Below, piece by piece: positions 9,032-16,599 of a DNA stretch of 64,000 bases (position 1 is its first letter; every line of letters begins with the position of its first letter). The translations under genes and the position numbers were made by a program. The notes beneath the pieces were generated by a model. The model saw only the letters and a program-made list of their open reading frames with translations, was not told where the DNA came from and ran no database searches. The stretch is from Ruania alba. GTDB taxonomy: Bacteria; Actinomycetota; Actinomycetes; Actinomycetales; Beutenbergiaceae. The stretch is taken from the NCBI RefSeq assembly GCF_900105765.1, contig NZ_FNTX01000002.1:1674001-1738000 (forward strand), written 5' to 3'.

Positions 9032-9759
9032 CCGGCCACACCCCCCGTGTCGCCGCCGTGCTGACGGCGGCCGGGTCCGGAACGAGGTTCGGCTCTGCCG
9101 TGCCCAAGGCCCTGGTGCCGTTGGCCGGACGGCCGCTGGTGGCCATCGCGGCCGAGCGGCTCGCGGCCAGCGGGCAGGTGTCCGAGATCGTGGTGACCGC
9201 ACCGGCCGGGTATCTGGACGAGATCCACGCGGCGGTGCTGTCCGGCGCAGATCTTGGTCCTGGGGTGCGTGTGCACGTCGTGGCCGGTGGCATCTCCCGG
9301 CAGGCGTCCGTGGCCGCCGGGTTGGCGTCCCTGACCTCGACGGCGCAGGTGGTGCTGGTCCATGACGCTGCCCGTCCGCTCGTCTCGCCGACCTTGGTGC
9401 AGCGCCTGGTCGCCACGGTCGTCGCCGGTCATGATGCAGTGATCCCCGCCGTCCCGGTGATCGACACGATCAAAGAGGTCGACGACGGCGACCCGCCCGT
9501 GGCGGTCCGCACGGTGGATCGGGCGGCGCTGCGTGCGGTGCAGACACCGCAGGCCTTCCGGGCCGATGTGCTGCGCCGTGCGCACGAGGCCGGTGCCGCC
9601 CGTGCGGCGGACGAGGCCACCGCGGTGAGTGATGACGCCGGGTTGGTGGAGGCCCTCGGACTGCCGGTGCACGTCATCGCTGGGGAGCAAGCCGCGATGA
9701 AGGTGACGACCCTGCACGATCTGGCCATCGCCGAGCTGTACCTGAGGGAGGGCGCATGA
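9028..9759 (+). CDS. ispD: 2-C-methyl-D-erythritol 4-phosphate cytidylyltransferase
   Basis: Third step of the MEP isoprenoid pathway: joins CTP and methylerythritol phosphate. Motifs: the nucleotide loop [35 protein letters not shown] and [11 protein letters not shown]. The first canonical start is GTG at 9058, but that would cut into the first beta strand (VAAVLTAAG). The same frame is open upstream to a CTG at 9028 that overlaps the carD stop (CTGA), with a GAGG sequence about 10 bases before it, so I extend the gene to 9028 (243 residues; 233 from 9058). The stop overlaps ispF as ATGA. Function is secure; the start is inferred. Confidence 0.9.
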   Translation: MTGHTPRVAAVLTAAGSGTRFGSAVPKALVPLAGRPLVAIAAERLAASGQVSEIVVTAPAGYLDEIHAAVLSGADLGPGVRVHVVAGGISRQASVAAGLASLTSTAQVVLVHDAARPLVSPTLVQRLVATVVAGHDAVIPAVPVIDTIKEVDDGDPPVAVRTVDRAALRAVQTPQAFRADVLRRAHEAGAARAADEATAVSDDAGLVEALGLPVHVIAGEQAAMKVTTLHDLAIAELYLREGA

Positions 9760-10238
9760 ATCTGCCCCGCACCGGGATCGGTGTGGACGTGCACGCGTTC
9801 GCCGCCGATGGCAGCACCGGGCTCGCACTCGCGGGTGTGCAGTTCCCGGACGAGCGAGCCCTGGAGGGGCACTCCGACGGTGACGTCGCCGCGCACGCCG
9901 CCGCCGACGCTCTGTTCAGCGCCGCCGGACTCGGTGACCTAGGGCAGCAGTTCGGCACCGACGACCCACAATGGGCCGGTGCTGCCGGGGTGGTGCTGCT
10001 CGGCGAGGCTGCCCGCAGGGTGCGTGCAGCCGGGTTCGAGATCGGCAACGTGGCGGTGCAGGTGATCGGCAACCGCCCCAAGCTCGGTCCGGTCCGCGAC
10101 CGGGCTCAGCAGGCACTCTCGACGGCGGCCGGTGCCCCGGTCACCCTCTCGGCCACCACCACCGATGGGCTCGGCTTCACCGGCCGTGGTGAGGGCCTGG
10201 CCGCGATCGCTACCGCCCTCGTCGTCCCCCGCGACTAG
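9756..10238 (+). CDS. ispF: 2-C-methyl-D-erythritol 2,4-cyclodiphosphate synthase
   Basis: Cyclises CDP-methylerythritol 2-phosphate, releasing CMP, in the MEP pathway. The 160-residue protein begins with the zinc-binding D-x-H (GVDVHAF), followed by [17 protein letters not shown] with the third ligand His, the substrate segment [15 protein letters not shown] and the C-terminal [17 protein letters not shown] signature. It is active as a trimer with shared active sites. The ATG overlaps the ispD stop, so both enzymes are made together. The gene is followed by a small inverted-repeat element rather than by cysS, which lies 8 kb away. Confidence 0.96.
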   Translation: MNLPRTGIGVDVHAFAADGSTGLALAGVQFPDERALEGHSDGDVAAHAAADALFSAAGLGDLGQQFGTDDPQWAGAAGVVLLGEAARRVRAAGFEIGNVAVQVIGNRPKLGPVRDRAQQALSTAAGAPVTLSATTTDGLGFTGRGEGLAAIATALVVPRD

Positions 10239-10257
10239 GTCCACCCCACCCACCTCG

Positions 10258-10313
10258 CGAGTGCGGCCCTTCTCGCTCACTAGTTGAGATATAGGCGACA
10301 TTTACCGCACTCG
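10258..10313. repeat. Short inverted-repeat element between ispF and marR
   Basis: CGAGTGCGG at 10258-10266 is matched by its reverse complement at 10305-10313, enclosing about 38 bases that are more AT-rich than the surroundings. The inside holds CTCACTAGTTGAG at 10276-10288, a small dyad. Ten bases of it (CTCACTAGTT) recur at 10805-10814 in the marR/exporter promoter. It could be a terminator for both convergent genes, a small interspersed repeat or a second regulator site. It was not found elsewhere in this window. Confidence 0.45.
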
Positions 10314-10317
10314 ATGA

Positions 10318-10766
10318 TCAGGCAGTGCCGTTGAGAATGTGAAGCAACCGTCGCAGTTCAGCCTGGTCGCCGGGGCTGAGTCGGTCGAACACAGCACGCC
10401 GGGCCTCGTCACGGGCTCGTTCGATGTGCTCGACCAGGCCGTGGCCCTCGGTGGTCACCTGCACGAGCACGGCACGCCGATCCTCGGGGATCGGACGCGC
10501 TCGACGAGGCCGCGTTCCTCCAGGCTGTCCACCACCTCGGTGGCGGACCGGGGGGCGATGCGCAGACGTGCGGCCAGGTCGGAGACCCGGCCACCGTCGT
10601 CGGCCATCGCGGTGCGCAGCGCCATCGCCTGGTGCGGCGATAGCCCCCACTCCTCGAGCGAGCGGGCCCACTCCCGGCGCATCTGGTGCGCCGCGTACAG
10701 GAGTAGCTCGTGCAGGTCCGCGTCCGGACCGGGGGGCTCCCGATGGCGATGTGGCGAACCTTTCAT
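10318..10766 (-). pseudogene. MarR-family regulator, broken by a one-base frameshift
   Basis: Two reading frames together make one MarR protein of normal size (about 149 residues). The first part (from ATG at 10766) gives the dimer helix and winged HTH, including LSPHQAMALRTAM, RVSDLAARLRIAPRSATEVVDSLEERGLVERV. At about 10486-10489 a run of four G (C on the coding strand) is one base short; the frame then drifts to a stop near 10455. In the next frame the expected sequence resumes as PEDRRAVLVQVTTEG and runs to the stop at 10318. The total of 449 bases is not a multiple of three. This is either a real loss of function or a homopolymer sequencing error. The gene is divergent from an ABC exporter it probably represses. 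Confidence 0.8.
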
Positions 10767-10795
10767 CCCAGCACTCTATCGCGCATGCCACATAA

Positions 10796-10824
10796 TGAGG
10801 TAGCCTCACTAGTTAGTCACCTCA
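10796..10824. promoter_or_regulatory. Probable MarR operator in the marR/exporter promoter
   Basis: TGAGGT at 10796-10801 and ACCTCA at 10819-10824 are exact reverse complements around a centre containing ACTAGT (10808-10813). A nested GAGG-TAG-CCTC dyad lies at 10797-10807. MarR proteins bind such dyads between themselves and a divergent target gene, as here. Assignment is by position and symmetry only. Confidence 0.55.
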
Positions 10825-10846
10825 GTAATCTCGAAGGAGGGTGCCC

Positions 10847-12655
10847 GTGCGACCCGAATCGCCCACCCGCGTCGACCCTCGCGACAAGGACCAGCTCAGC
10901 GCCCACCCCGTCTCCGGGCGTCGGGTGCTCGCGCTGTTCCGCCCGCACGCCCGGGGTCTGGTGGCCGTCCTCGCGCTGATCATCGTGGCGTCGGCGATCG
11001 GGCTGGCGACGCCGTTCCTCACCAAGCATCTGATCGACGAGGCGATCCCGGACCAGAACGTCCGGCTGCTGATCCTGCTCGTGGCCGCGATGATCGCCGT
11101 GGCGGTGATCAGCAACGTGCTCGGTGTGATCCAGACTTGGCTCTCCACCACGATCGGGCAGCGCGTCATGCACGGCCTGCGGACCGCCGTCTTCGCCCGC
11201 CTGCAGCGGCAGCCGTTGGCATTCTTCACGCGCACCCAGGGCGGTGAGGTGCAGTCGCGCCTCACCCACGACATCTCCGCCATGCAGTCCGTCGTCACGA
11301 CGGCGGCCGTCTCGGTGGCCTCGAACGTCACCGTGGCCGTGGGAACGGCGATCGCCATGGTGGCATTGAGCTGGCAGCTCTCCCTGTTCTCCCTCGCTGT
11401 GCTGCCGCCGGCCATCTGGGCCACCCGGAAGGTGGCGAGCATGCGCCGCGAGATCACCGCCCGGCGGCAACGCGCGCTCGCGGGCCTGCACAGCCAGGTC
11501 GAGGAGTCGCTCTCGGTCAGCGGTGCGCTGCTCGGCAAGACGCTCGGTGCAGGTCCGGCGCTCACCGAGAGGTTCACGCAGAGCTCGGCCGAGCTGCTCG
11601 ATCTCGAGGTCCAGTCGCAGCTCGCCGGGCGCTGGCGGATGGCCACCACCAGGATCGTGTTCGCCGTGATCCCCGCGCTGCTCTACCTGATGGCTGGTCT
11701 GCCGGTCACCTCCGAGGGGATCACCATCGGCACCCTCGTGGCCTTCGTCGCCCTGCAGGCCGGATTGTTCCAACCGCTGATGGGGTTGCTCGGGGTGGGG
11801 GTGCAAGTAGTCACCTCCATGGCCCTGTTCAGTCGCATCTTCGAGTACCTGGACCTGCCCGTGCCGATCGATGACCCGGCCGACCCGGTGGCGATCGAGC
11901 CCGCGCGTATTGCCGGCGAGGTTCGTCTGGATGCGGTGACGCTGCGCTACCCGGGCGCGGACCGCGACGCCGTCACCGAGCTCGATCTGCACGTCCCGGC
12001 CGGGGCACACGTGGCGTTGGTGGGGGAGTCCGGCGCCGGGAAGAGTACGGTGGCTGCCCTGCTGGCGCGGTTGCACGATCCCGACGCCGGTGCGATCCGG
12101 ATCGACGGGATCGACCTGCGCGAGATGGCGCTGGCCGACGTCGCCCGACTGGTCGGGATGGTCTCCCAGGAGACGTACCTGTTGCACGCCAGCGTCCGGG
12201 AGAACCTGCGCTACGCCCGGCCGGAGGCGACCGACGGCGAGATCGAGCAGGCGGCCCGCGCTGCCCAGGTGCACGACCTGATCGAGTCGCTCCCGCAGGG
12301 GTACGACACGGTTGTGGGTGCACGCGGATACCGCTTCTCCGGTGGCGAGAAGCAGCGCATGGCGATTGCCCGGACGCTGCTGCGTGACCCGAAGGTGCTC
12401 GTGCTCGACGAGGCCACCAGCGCGCTGGACAACGAGACCGAGCGGGCCGTGCAGGACGCCCTGGACGTAGCCAGCCGGGGACGAACCACGCTCACCATCG
12501 CACACCGGCTTTCCACCGTGCGCGACGCCGACCAGATCGTGGTCCTGGATCACGGGCGGATCGTCGAGCAGGGCACGCACGAGGATCTGGTGCAACGCTC
12601 CGGTCGCTATGCGGCCTTGCTCGCCCGTGCTGCGCGGGTGCCGGTGTCGTGGTGA
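10847..12655 (+). CDS. ABC exporter half-transporter (membrane plus ATPase)
   Basis: A 602-residue fusion of a six-helix exporter membrane domain (about 30-310) with an ATPase domain: Walker A GESGAGKST near 393, signature FSGGEKQRMAIARTLL near 497, Walker B VLVLDEATSALD near 517, and an H-loop His in IAHRLSTV. This layout is that of homodimeric lipid or multidrug exporters. I take the GTG at 10847 because AAGGAGG at 10834-10840 is 6 bases before it; the GTG at 10841 touches the ribosome site. It is divergent from marR, the usual arrangement for an inducible drug pump. The exported substrate is unknown. Confidence 0.88.
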   Translation: MRPESPTRVDPRDKDQLSAHPVSGRRVLALFRPHARGLVAVLALIIVASAIGLATPFLTKHLIDEAIPDQNVRLLILLVAAMIAVAVISNVLGVIQTWLSTTIGQRVMHGLRTAVFARLQRQPLAFFTRTQGGEVQSRLTHDISAMQSVVTTAAVSVASNVTVAVGTAIAMVALSWQLSLFSLAVLPPAIWATRKVASMRREITARRQRALAGLHSQVEESLSVSGALLGKTLGAGPALTERFTQSSAELLDLEVQSQLAGRWRMATTRIVFAVIPALLYLMAGLPVTSEGITIGTLVAFVALQAGLFQPLMGLLGVGVQVVTSMALFSRIFEYLDLPVPIDDPADPVAIEPARIAGEVRLDAVTLRYPGADRDAVTELDLHVPAGAHVALVGESGAGKSTVAALLARLHDPDAGAIRIDGIDLREMALADVARLVGMVSQETYLLHASVRENLRYARPEATDGEIEQAARAAQVHDLIESLPQGYDTVVGARGYRFSGGEKQRMAIARTLLRDPKVLVLDEATSALDNETERAVQDALDVASRGRTTLTIAHRLSTVRDADQIVVLDHGRIVEQGTHEDLVQRSGRYAALLARAARVPVSW

Positions 12656-12666
12656 CGGTGACGGAT

Positions 12667-13764
12667 CTAGCCGATCGGCTGCTTCGTGTCGCAATCAATT
12701 TTCGTGTACGGACGGCCTTGATCGTCGACGGCGTTCGGTGGAAGCCCTCCGTATGCGCGACAGCCGGTGTAGGTATCGCCGCCACCAGAACCGCCAGCGC
12801 CAGCCCCGGAGGATCCTGAGCTCGACGATTGCTCCCGCTCTGCTTGAACTTGGCGTTGGGCCTCGGCTTGGCGTTCGGCCTCGCGTTGGGCCTCGGCTTG
12901 GCGTTCGGCCTCCCGTTCGGCCTCGGCTTGCCGTTCCGCCTCCGCCTGCCGTTCCCGTTCTATCCGGTCCTCTTCAGCCCGGATCGCACTCTTGTTCGCC
13001 TCCTGGCGCTCAACAACCAGGCTGGCAGTCGAGCTGACGGTCGTCCGCATCCTCGCGAGTTCGGTCTCGGTGTGGGCGCGAAGCGGCCACGCGGAGGCAT
13101 CGCCCTGTAGAAGGGCCGCGACCGCGGCGATGGCCATTGCATCGTCCGACAGTCGTTCGTCGTAGGTGGTCAGCGTCGCGATGTCGCTACCGGCGGGCGG
13201 GGCGGTGCTCACCGCTTCGACGGCCGCCACCTGCGCGGGGAGCGTGCATGCGGTGTCCGGACCGAAGAGCCCGACGGACCGTTCCCTTGCTCGTTCCTCG
13301 GCCTCCTTCACCTCGTCGAAGTATCGATCGTTGGCCCCGAAGACCACGGCCACTCCCAGCCCTTCCTGGGCGATCTCCGCGTTCACCAGAGAATCTGCAT
13401 TGAAGACGGCGGCGAGGTCTCGGCCGTACTGGTCAGTGCGTTCGACGTCGTACCGGAGCTCGACAGTGCTACCCAGAGGGAGTCGCTCGGTGAGGAAGTC
13501 GGTCGCCTCGGGTCCCAGGCACTCGACCGGCGCGTTCGGGTCAACAGACTCGGGAGTGTCCACGTTCAACAGTCTGATCCGCACGTCGTCACCGTCACGT
13601 CGCACATCGATCGTGTCACCGTCGACGATCCCGACGACGGTCGCACTGTCAGGTTCCTCGCTGTCCGTTGCGTTGGCGACCACCACAGTGACAGCGACGA
13701 TTCCGAGCGCTGCGACGCTGGCCAGGATCTTGTGCTCGAGGACGAAGGTGCCTACAGAGTTCAT
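12667..13764 (-). CDS. Membrane-anchored thermonuclease-family (SNase) protein
   Basis: The 365-residue protein has an N-terminal helix (about 10-30, uncleaved anchor or signal), a staphylococcal-nuclease domain (about 40-165) with GIVDGDTIDVR, RIRLLNVDTPES, RTDQYGRDLAAVF and RSVGLFGPD, holding the catalytic Arg/Asp/Glu pattern, then a spacer, a highly charged Glu-Arg-Gln-Ala repeat (about 262-312, probably a long helix), a Ser/Gly linker and a short C-terminal motif with two Cys (GCRAYGGLPPNA) that recalls small excalibur-like domains. It likely degrades DNA outside the membrane. It converges with the ABC exporter, 11 bases apart. Confidence 0.82.
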   Translation of the reverse strand: MNSVGTFVLEHKILASVAALGIVAVTVVVANATDSEEPDSATVVGIVDGDTIDVRRDGDDVRIRLLNVDTPESVDPNAPVECLGPEATDFLTERLPLGSTVELRYDVERTDQYGRDLAAVFNADSLVNAEIAQEGLGVAVVFGANDRYFDEVKEAEERARERSVGLFGPDTACTLPAQVAAVEAVSTAPPAGSDIATLTTYDERLSDDAMAIAAVAALLQGDASAWPLRAHTETELARMRTTVSSTASLVVERQEANKSAIRAEEDRIERERQAEAERQAEAEREAERQAEAQREAERQAEAQRQVQAEREQSSSSGSSGAGAGGSGGGDTYTGCRAYGGLPPNAVDDQGRPYTKIDCDTKQPIG

Positions 13765-14208
13765 CGTGACCTTCGGAGTTGAGCTCGGGTGAGCGCGGTG
13801 GGTGGGGCCTGGATCGTAGCCGAGGGTCGAGCCGTCCGTGGCTGTTCGAGGTGAGAAGCCGTGCCCTTCTCATCGGGCCACAGTCACACGAATATAACGA
13901 ATACATAACGTTGCATATGTATGAGATTGCAGGCCTATCCACGTGTCGAAGCCCTTCCGTGCCGCGAATCGGTGCGCCTGCCGGCCCGGGGCAGTCCGCA
14001 CTTTTGCTACGGTGACCGAGCCCGCGACCACCAGCCCGGTGAGGCGTACACCGCCCGCCGTGAGATTGGCCGTCGCGTAGGTGAGCATCCGCTCCCGTCC
14101 GCAGCGCACGCGGTTCCCCTCAAAAAATGAGGGGTCTCCTCGTCGTGCCCACGTGCTGCGCCGACGGCAAATGAATGTGCGCGAAGGAAATGAGGCGAAC
14201 GAACACGA
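13765..14208. other. 444-base gap with AT-rich patch, no convincing gene
   Basis: The divergent space between the nuclease and the symporter. At 13888-13925 base composition drops to AT-rich, with ATAACG twice and an inverted repeat ATACATA (13901-13907) / TATGTAT (13916-13922), a candidate operator or Lsr2 target. At 14116-14134 CCCCTC and GAGGGG surround seven bases of mostly A, a small hairpin ahead of the symporter. Open frames in here lack family features and plausible starts, so I report no gene. Confidence 0.5.
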
Positions 14209-15897
14209 ATGGATGATCTGCAGCACCTCTCCGGACCGATCGTGGTCCTTCTGATGGTCCTGATCTTCGGTGGCAGCCTGTACTTGGCCGTCCGGATCCG
14301 CCGGAAGAAGGAGAACGCCGACGGCTACATGACCGGAGGCGGTCGTATCGGCTTCGGGATCGCCTCGGCGTCGATGACCGCCACGTGGATCTGGGCCTCG
14401 TCGATGTACGCATCAGCGACCTCCGGGTACACCTACGGCATCTCCGGCCCGATCCACTACGGCCTGTGGGGAGCGCTGATGATCCTGCTGATCTATCCCT
14501 TCGGCCGCCGGATCCGCAAGGTGGCGCCGAATGCGCACACCATCGCTGAGGTGATGTACGCCAGGCACGGCCGGTCCAGTCAGCTCATGCTCGCCGGCTC
14601 CAACGTGCTCGGCAGCTTGATCAGCCTCACCTCGAACCTCATCGCGGGCGGTGCGCTCATCTCCCTGCTCACCCCGTTCACCTTCACGCAGGGCATCGTC
14701 GCCATCGCGGCCGGGGTGCTGCTGTACACGCTGTGGTCGGGATTCCGTGCCTCGGTGCTGACCGACTTCGCCCAGGTGTGCGCGATGCTCGGCGCCGTGG
14801 TCGTGATTGTGCCCGTGGTGTTCTTCGCCGCCGGCGGGCCGGACATGTTCGTCACCGGAGCGTCGAACCTCACCCCTCAGCAGGGCAACTTCTTCTCTTC
14901 CGATGCCTTCCTGAACCAGGGTGCCCCCTATATCGCCGCTGTGCTCGCCTACGCGATTGGTAACCAGACCATCGCGCAGCGGCTGTTCGCCGTCCGTGAG
15001 GATCTGATCAAGAAGACGTTCGTGACCGCGACGGTGGGCTACGGCGCGACCATCATCGGTATCGGGATGCTCGGCGTCATCGCCCTGTACGCGGGTCTGG
15101 AGCCGATGGGAGGCGACACCAACAACCTGATTCCGCAGATGGCCGCCACCTACCTGCCCGGCATCCTGGTTGCGATGTTCTTCATCATGATCATCGGTTC
15201 GCTGGCCTCCACGGCCGACTCCGACCTGTCAGCGCTGGCCGCAATCACGATGGCCGACATCTACGGCCAGAACATCGCGGGCAAGAAGCGCGCCAACCCG
15301 CGCACCATGGTCTGGATCGGCCGTATCACGATGATCGTCGCCGTGGCTGCCGCGCTGTACTTCGCCAGCGGTCAGATGAACATCCTCGACCTGCTCGTGT
15401 TTGTCGGCGCCCTGTGGGGCACCCTGGTGTTCCCCGTCATCGCGAGCTTCTACTGGAAGAAGGTCTCCAACCTCGCGTTCACCGCCGCCGTGCTCACCGC
15501 GATGGCGTGCTTCCTGCCGGTCCGCTTCGAATGGGTCACCCTCGGCGGCCCGCTCGGCATCGTCGTGGACGTGCTGTCCGTGATCGGCATCGGCATCGTG
15601 CTGGGTCTGATGGCATTCGGGTTCTTCGGCATGCGTGCCGCGCTCGTCGTGGGTGCCGTCTCGGCGTTGGCAGCCGCCCCGTTCGCGATCGGCTCGCTGC
15701 ACGAGTACGCGGTGCTGTCTGGTTCGCTGGTCGCCTACGCGGTCAGCGCGATCGTGTGCATCGCGCTCTCGGTACGCAGCCGCGTGAATTTCGACTTCGC
15801 GGTGATCGCCGAGCGTACGGGCAGGTTTGACGAGCCGGGTGCCGCTCCCGGCGATGCGGACGAGACACCGGATCTCGAGCTCGACCCCGCCCGCTGA
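14209..15897 (+). CDS. Sodium:solute symporter family permease
   Basis: A 562-residue inner-membrane transporter of the SSS family with about 13 hydrophobic helices. Conserved stretches include MTGGGRIGFGIASASMTATW in the first helices and IGSLASTADSDLSALAAI, the helix with Ser/Thr pairs where family members bind sodium. The C-terminus is a soluble acidic tail. The family takes up urea, proline, pantothenate, acetate or sugars; the sequence does not let me pick the substrate, though the shape resembles urea/monocarboxylate branches. A 45-codon partner gene follows after 20 bases, which is typical for transporters that need a small subunit. Confidence 0.85.
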   Translation: MDDLQHLSGPIVVLLMVLIFGGSLYLAVRIRRKKENADGYMTGGGRIGFGIASASMTATWIWASSMYASATSGYTYGISGPIHYGLWGALMILLIYPFGRRIRKVAPNAHTIAEVMYARHGRSSQLMLAGSNVLGSLISLTSNLIAGGALISLLTPFTFTQGIVAIAAGVLLYTLWSGFRASVLTDFAQVCAMLGAVVVIVPVVFFAAGGPDMFVTGASNLTPQQGNFFSSDAFLNQGAPYIAAVLAYAIGNQTIAQRLFAVREDLIKKTFVTATVGYGATIIGIGMLGVIALYAGLEPMGGDTNNLIPQMAATYLPGILVAMFFIMIIGSLASTADSDLSALAAITMADIYGQNIAGKKRANPRTMVWIGRITMIVAVAAALYFASGQMNILDLLVFVGALWGTLVFPVIASFYWKKVSNLAFTAAVLTAMACFLPVRFEWVTLGGPLGIVVDVLSVIGIGIVLGLMAFGFFGMRAALVVGAVSALAAAPFAIGSLHEYAVLSGSLVAYAVSAIVCIALSVRSRVNFDFAVIAERTGRFDEPGAAPGDADETPDLELDPAR

Positions 15898-15917
15898 GAC
15901 GCCTGAAGGAGACTCTT

Positions 15918-16055
15918 GTGGACTTTTCTGCTGTGATTCTGACCCTGTATGTACTGGTGTGGCCCGTGATCGTGGCCGGCACGCTGTTCGTCATCGTGCG
16001 CTCCTTCACGAAGGAGGCACGCGCCGCCAAGCGTGAGAGTCGCACGATGATCTGA
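15918..16055 (+). CDS. Small single-helix membrane protein, likely transporter small subunit
   Basis: A 45-residue frame starting at GTG 15918, 5 bases after AAGGAGA, a strong ribosome site. Residues about 4-28 form one membrane helix (start MDFSAVILTLYVLVWPV); the short tail is basic (KEARAAKRESRTMI). Its place right behind the sodium:solute symporter, size and shape match the small partner subunits annotated beside several secondary transporters. It may stabilise the permease; that is inferred from context. Confidence 0.75.
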   Translation: MDFSAVILTLYVLVWPVIVAGTLFVIVRSFTKEARAAKRESRTMI

Positions 16056-16067
16056 TCGCCTCGCAGG

Positions 16068-16098
16068 CGCCAGCCCATGACCTCGTCGTGGGCTGGCG
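16068..16098. terminator. Hairpin terminator between symporter operon and ogt
   Basis: A 10-bp perfect stem, CGCCAGCCCA at 16068-16077 with 16089-16098, around an 11-base loop. It sits between convergent genes and can end transcription from both sides. Confidence 0.7.
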
Positions 16099-16116
16099 TC
16101 ATCGTCGCCGGTGCTG

Positions 16117-16599
16117 TCAGAACAGCGTGCTGCCCCGCGACTCCAGGTCGAGCAGGTAACGCTTCGCGGCCATTCCGCCGCCGTACCCGGTCAGGGACCC
16201 GTCCGCGCCGATCACGCGGTGGCACGGCACGATGATGGAGATCGGGTTCCGATTGTTCGCCAGCCCCACCGCCCGAGCCGCCCCAGGTTCCCCGACGGCG
16301 GTCGCGATCTCGCCGTAGCTGCGGGTCTCGCCGTAAGGGATGGCCTGCAGCGCTTCCCAGCAGGTGCGTTGGAAGGCCGTTCCGTGCGGGGCGATCGGAG
16401 TGTCGAACTCTGCGCGCTCGCCGGCGAAGTACTCCTCGAGCTGGCGCACCGCGTCCTGGAACGGTCCCGGATCGCTGGTCGCGCCCTCGGCGAGAGCCAC
16501 CGTGGTGTGCCCGGGATAGAGCAGACCGGTGAGGGCCGCACCGTCGCTGAGCAGCACCAGGGTCCCGATCGGGCTGGGCAGGTCGTGCCGGTAGTTCAC
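16117..16599 (-). CDS. ogt: Methylated-DNA--protein-cysteine methyltransferase
   Basis: Suicide repair protein that moves the alkyl group from O6-alkylguanine to its own Cys. The 160 residues contain the active-site block IIVPCHRVIGADGSLTGYGGG with the acceptor Cys in PCHR, and the DNA-recognition helix part FQRTCWEALQAIPYGETRSYGEIA. The GTG start at 16599 follows GGAGGGA by five bases and overlaps the alkA stop as GTGA, so alkA-ogt is a two-gene alkylation-repair unit, as with Ada/AlkA in other bacteria. No Ada N-terminal domain is present. Confidence 0.95.
   Translation of the reverse strand: MNYRHDLPSPIGTLVLLSDGAALTGLLYPGHTTVALAEGATSDPGPFQDAVRQLEEYFAGERAEFDTPIAPHGTAFQRTCWEALQAIPYGETRSYGEIATAVGEPGAARAVGLANNRNPISIIVPCHRVIGADGSLTGYGGGMAAKRYLLDLESRGSTLF

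Noticed and set aside
10817-12694. 625-codon antisense frame over the ABC exporter
   Set aside because: It is a GC-rich shadow; the plus-strand frame has all ABC motifs and a good ribosome site.
12829-13110. Plus-strand frame with repeated Leu-Gly-Leu segments
   Set aside because: It is the antisense of the nuclease's charged repeat, not a membrane protein.
13870-14226. 118-codon minus-strand frame in the empty gap
   Set aside because: Composition is unlike a folded protein and no ribosome site or family feature was found.
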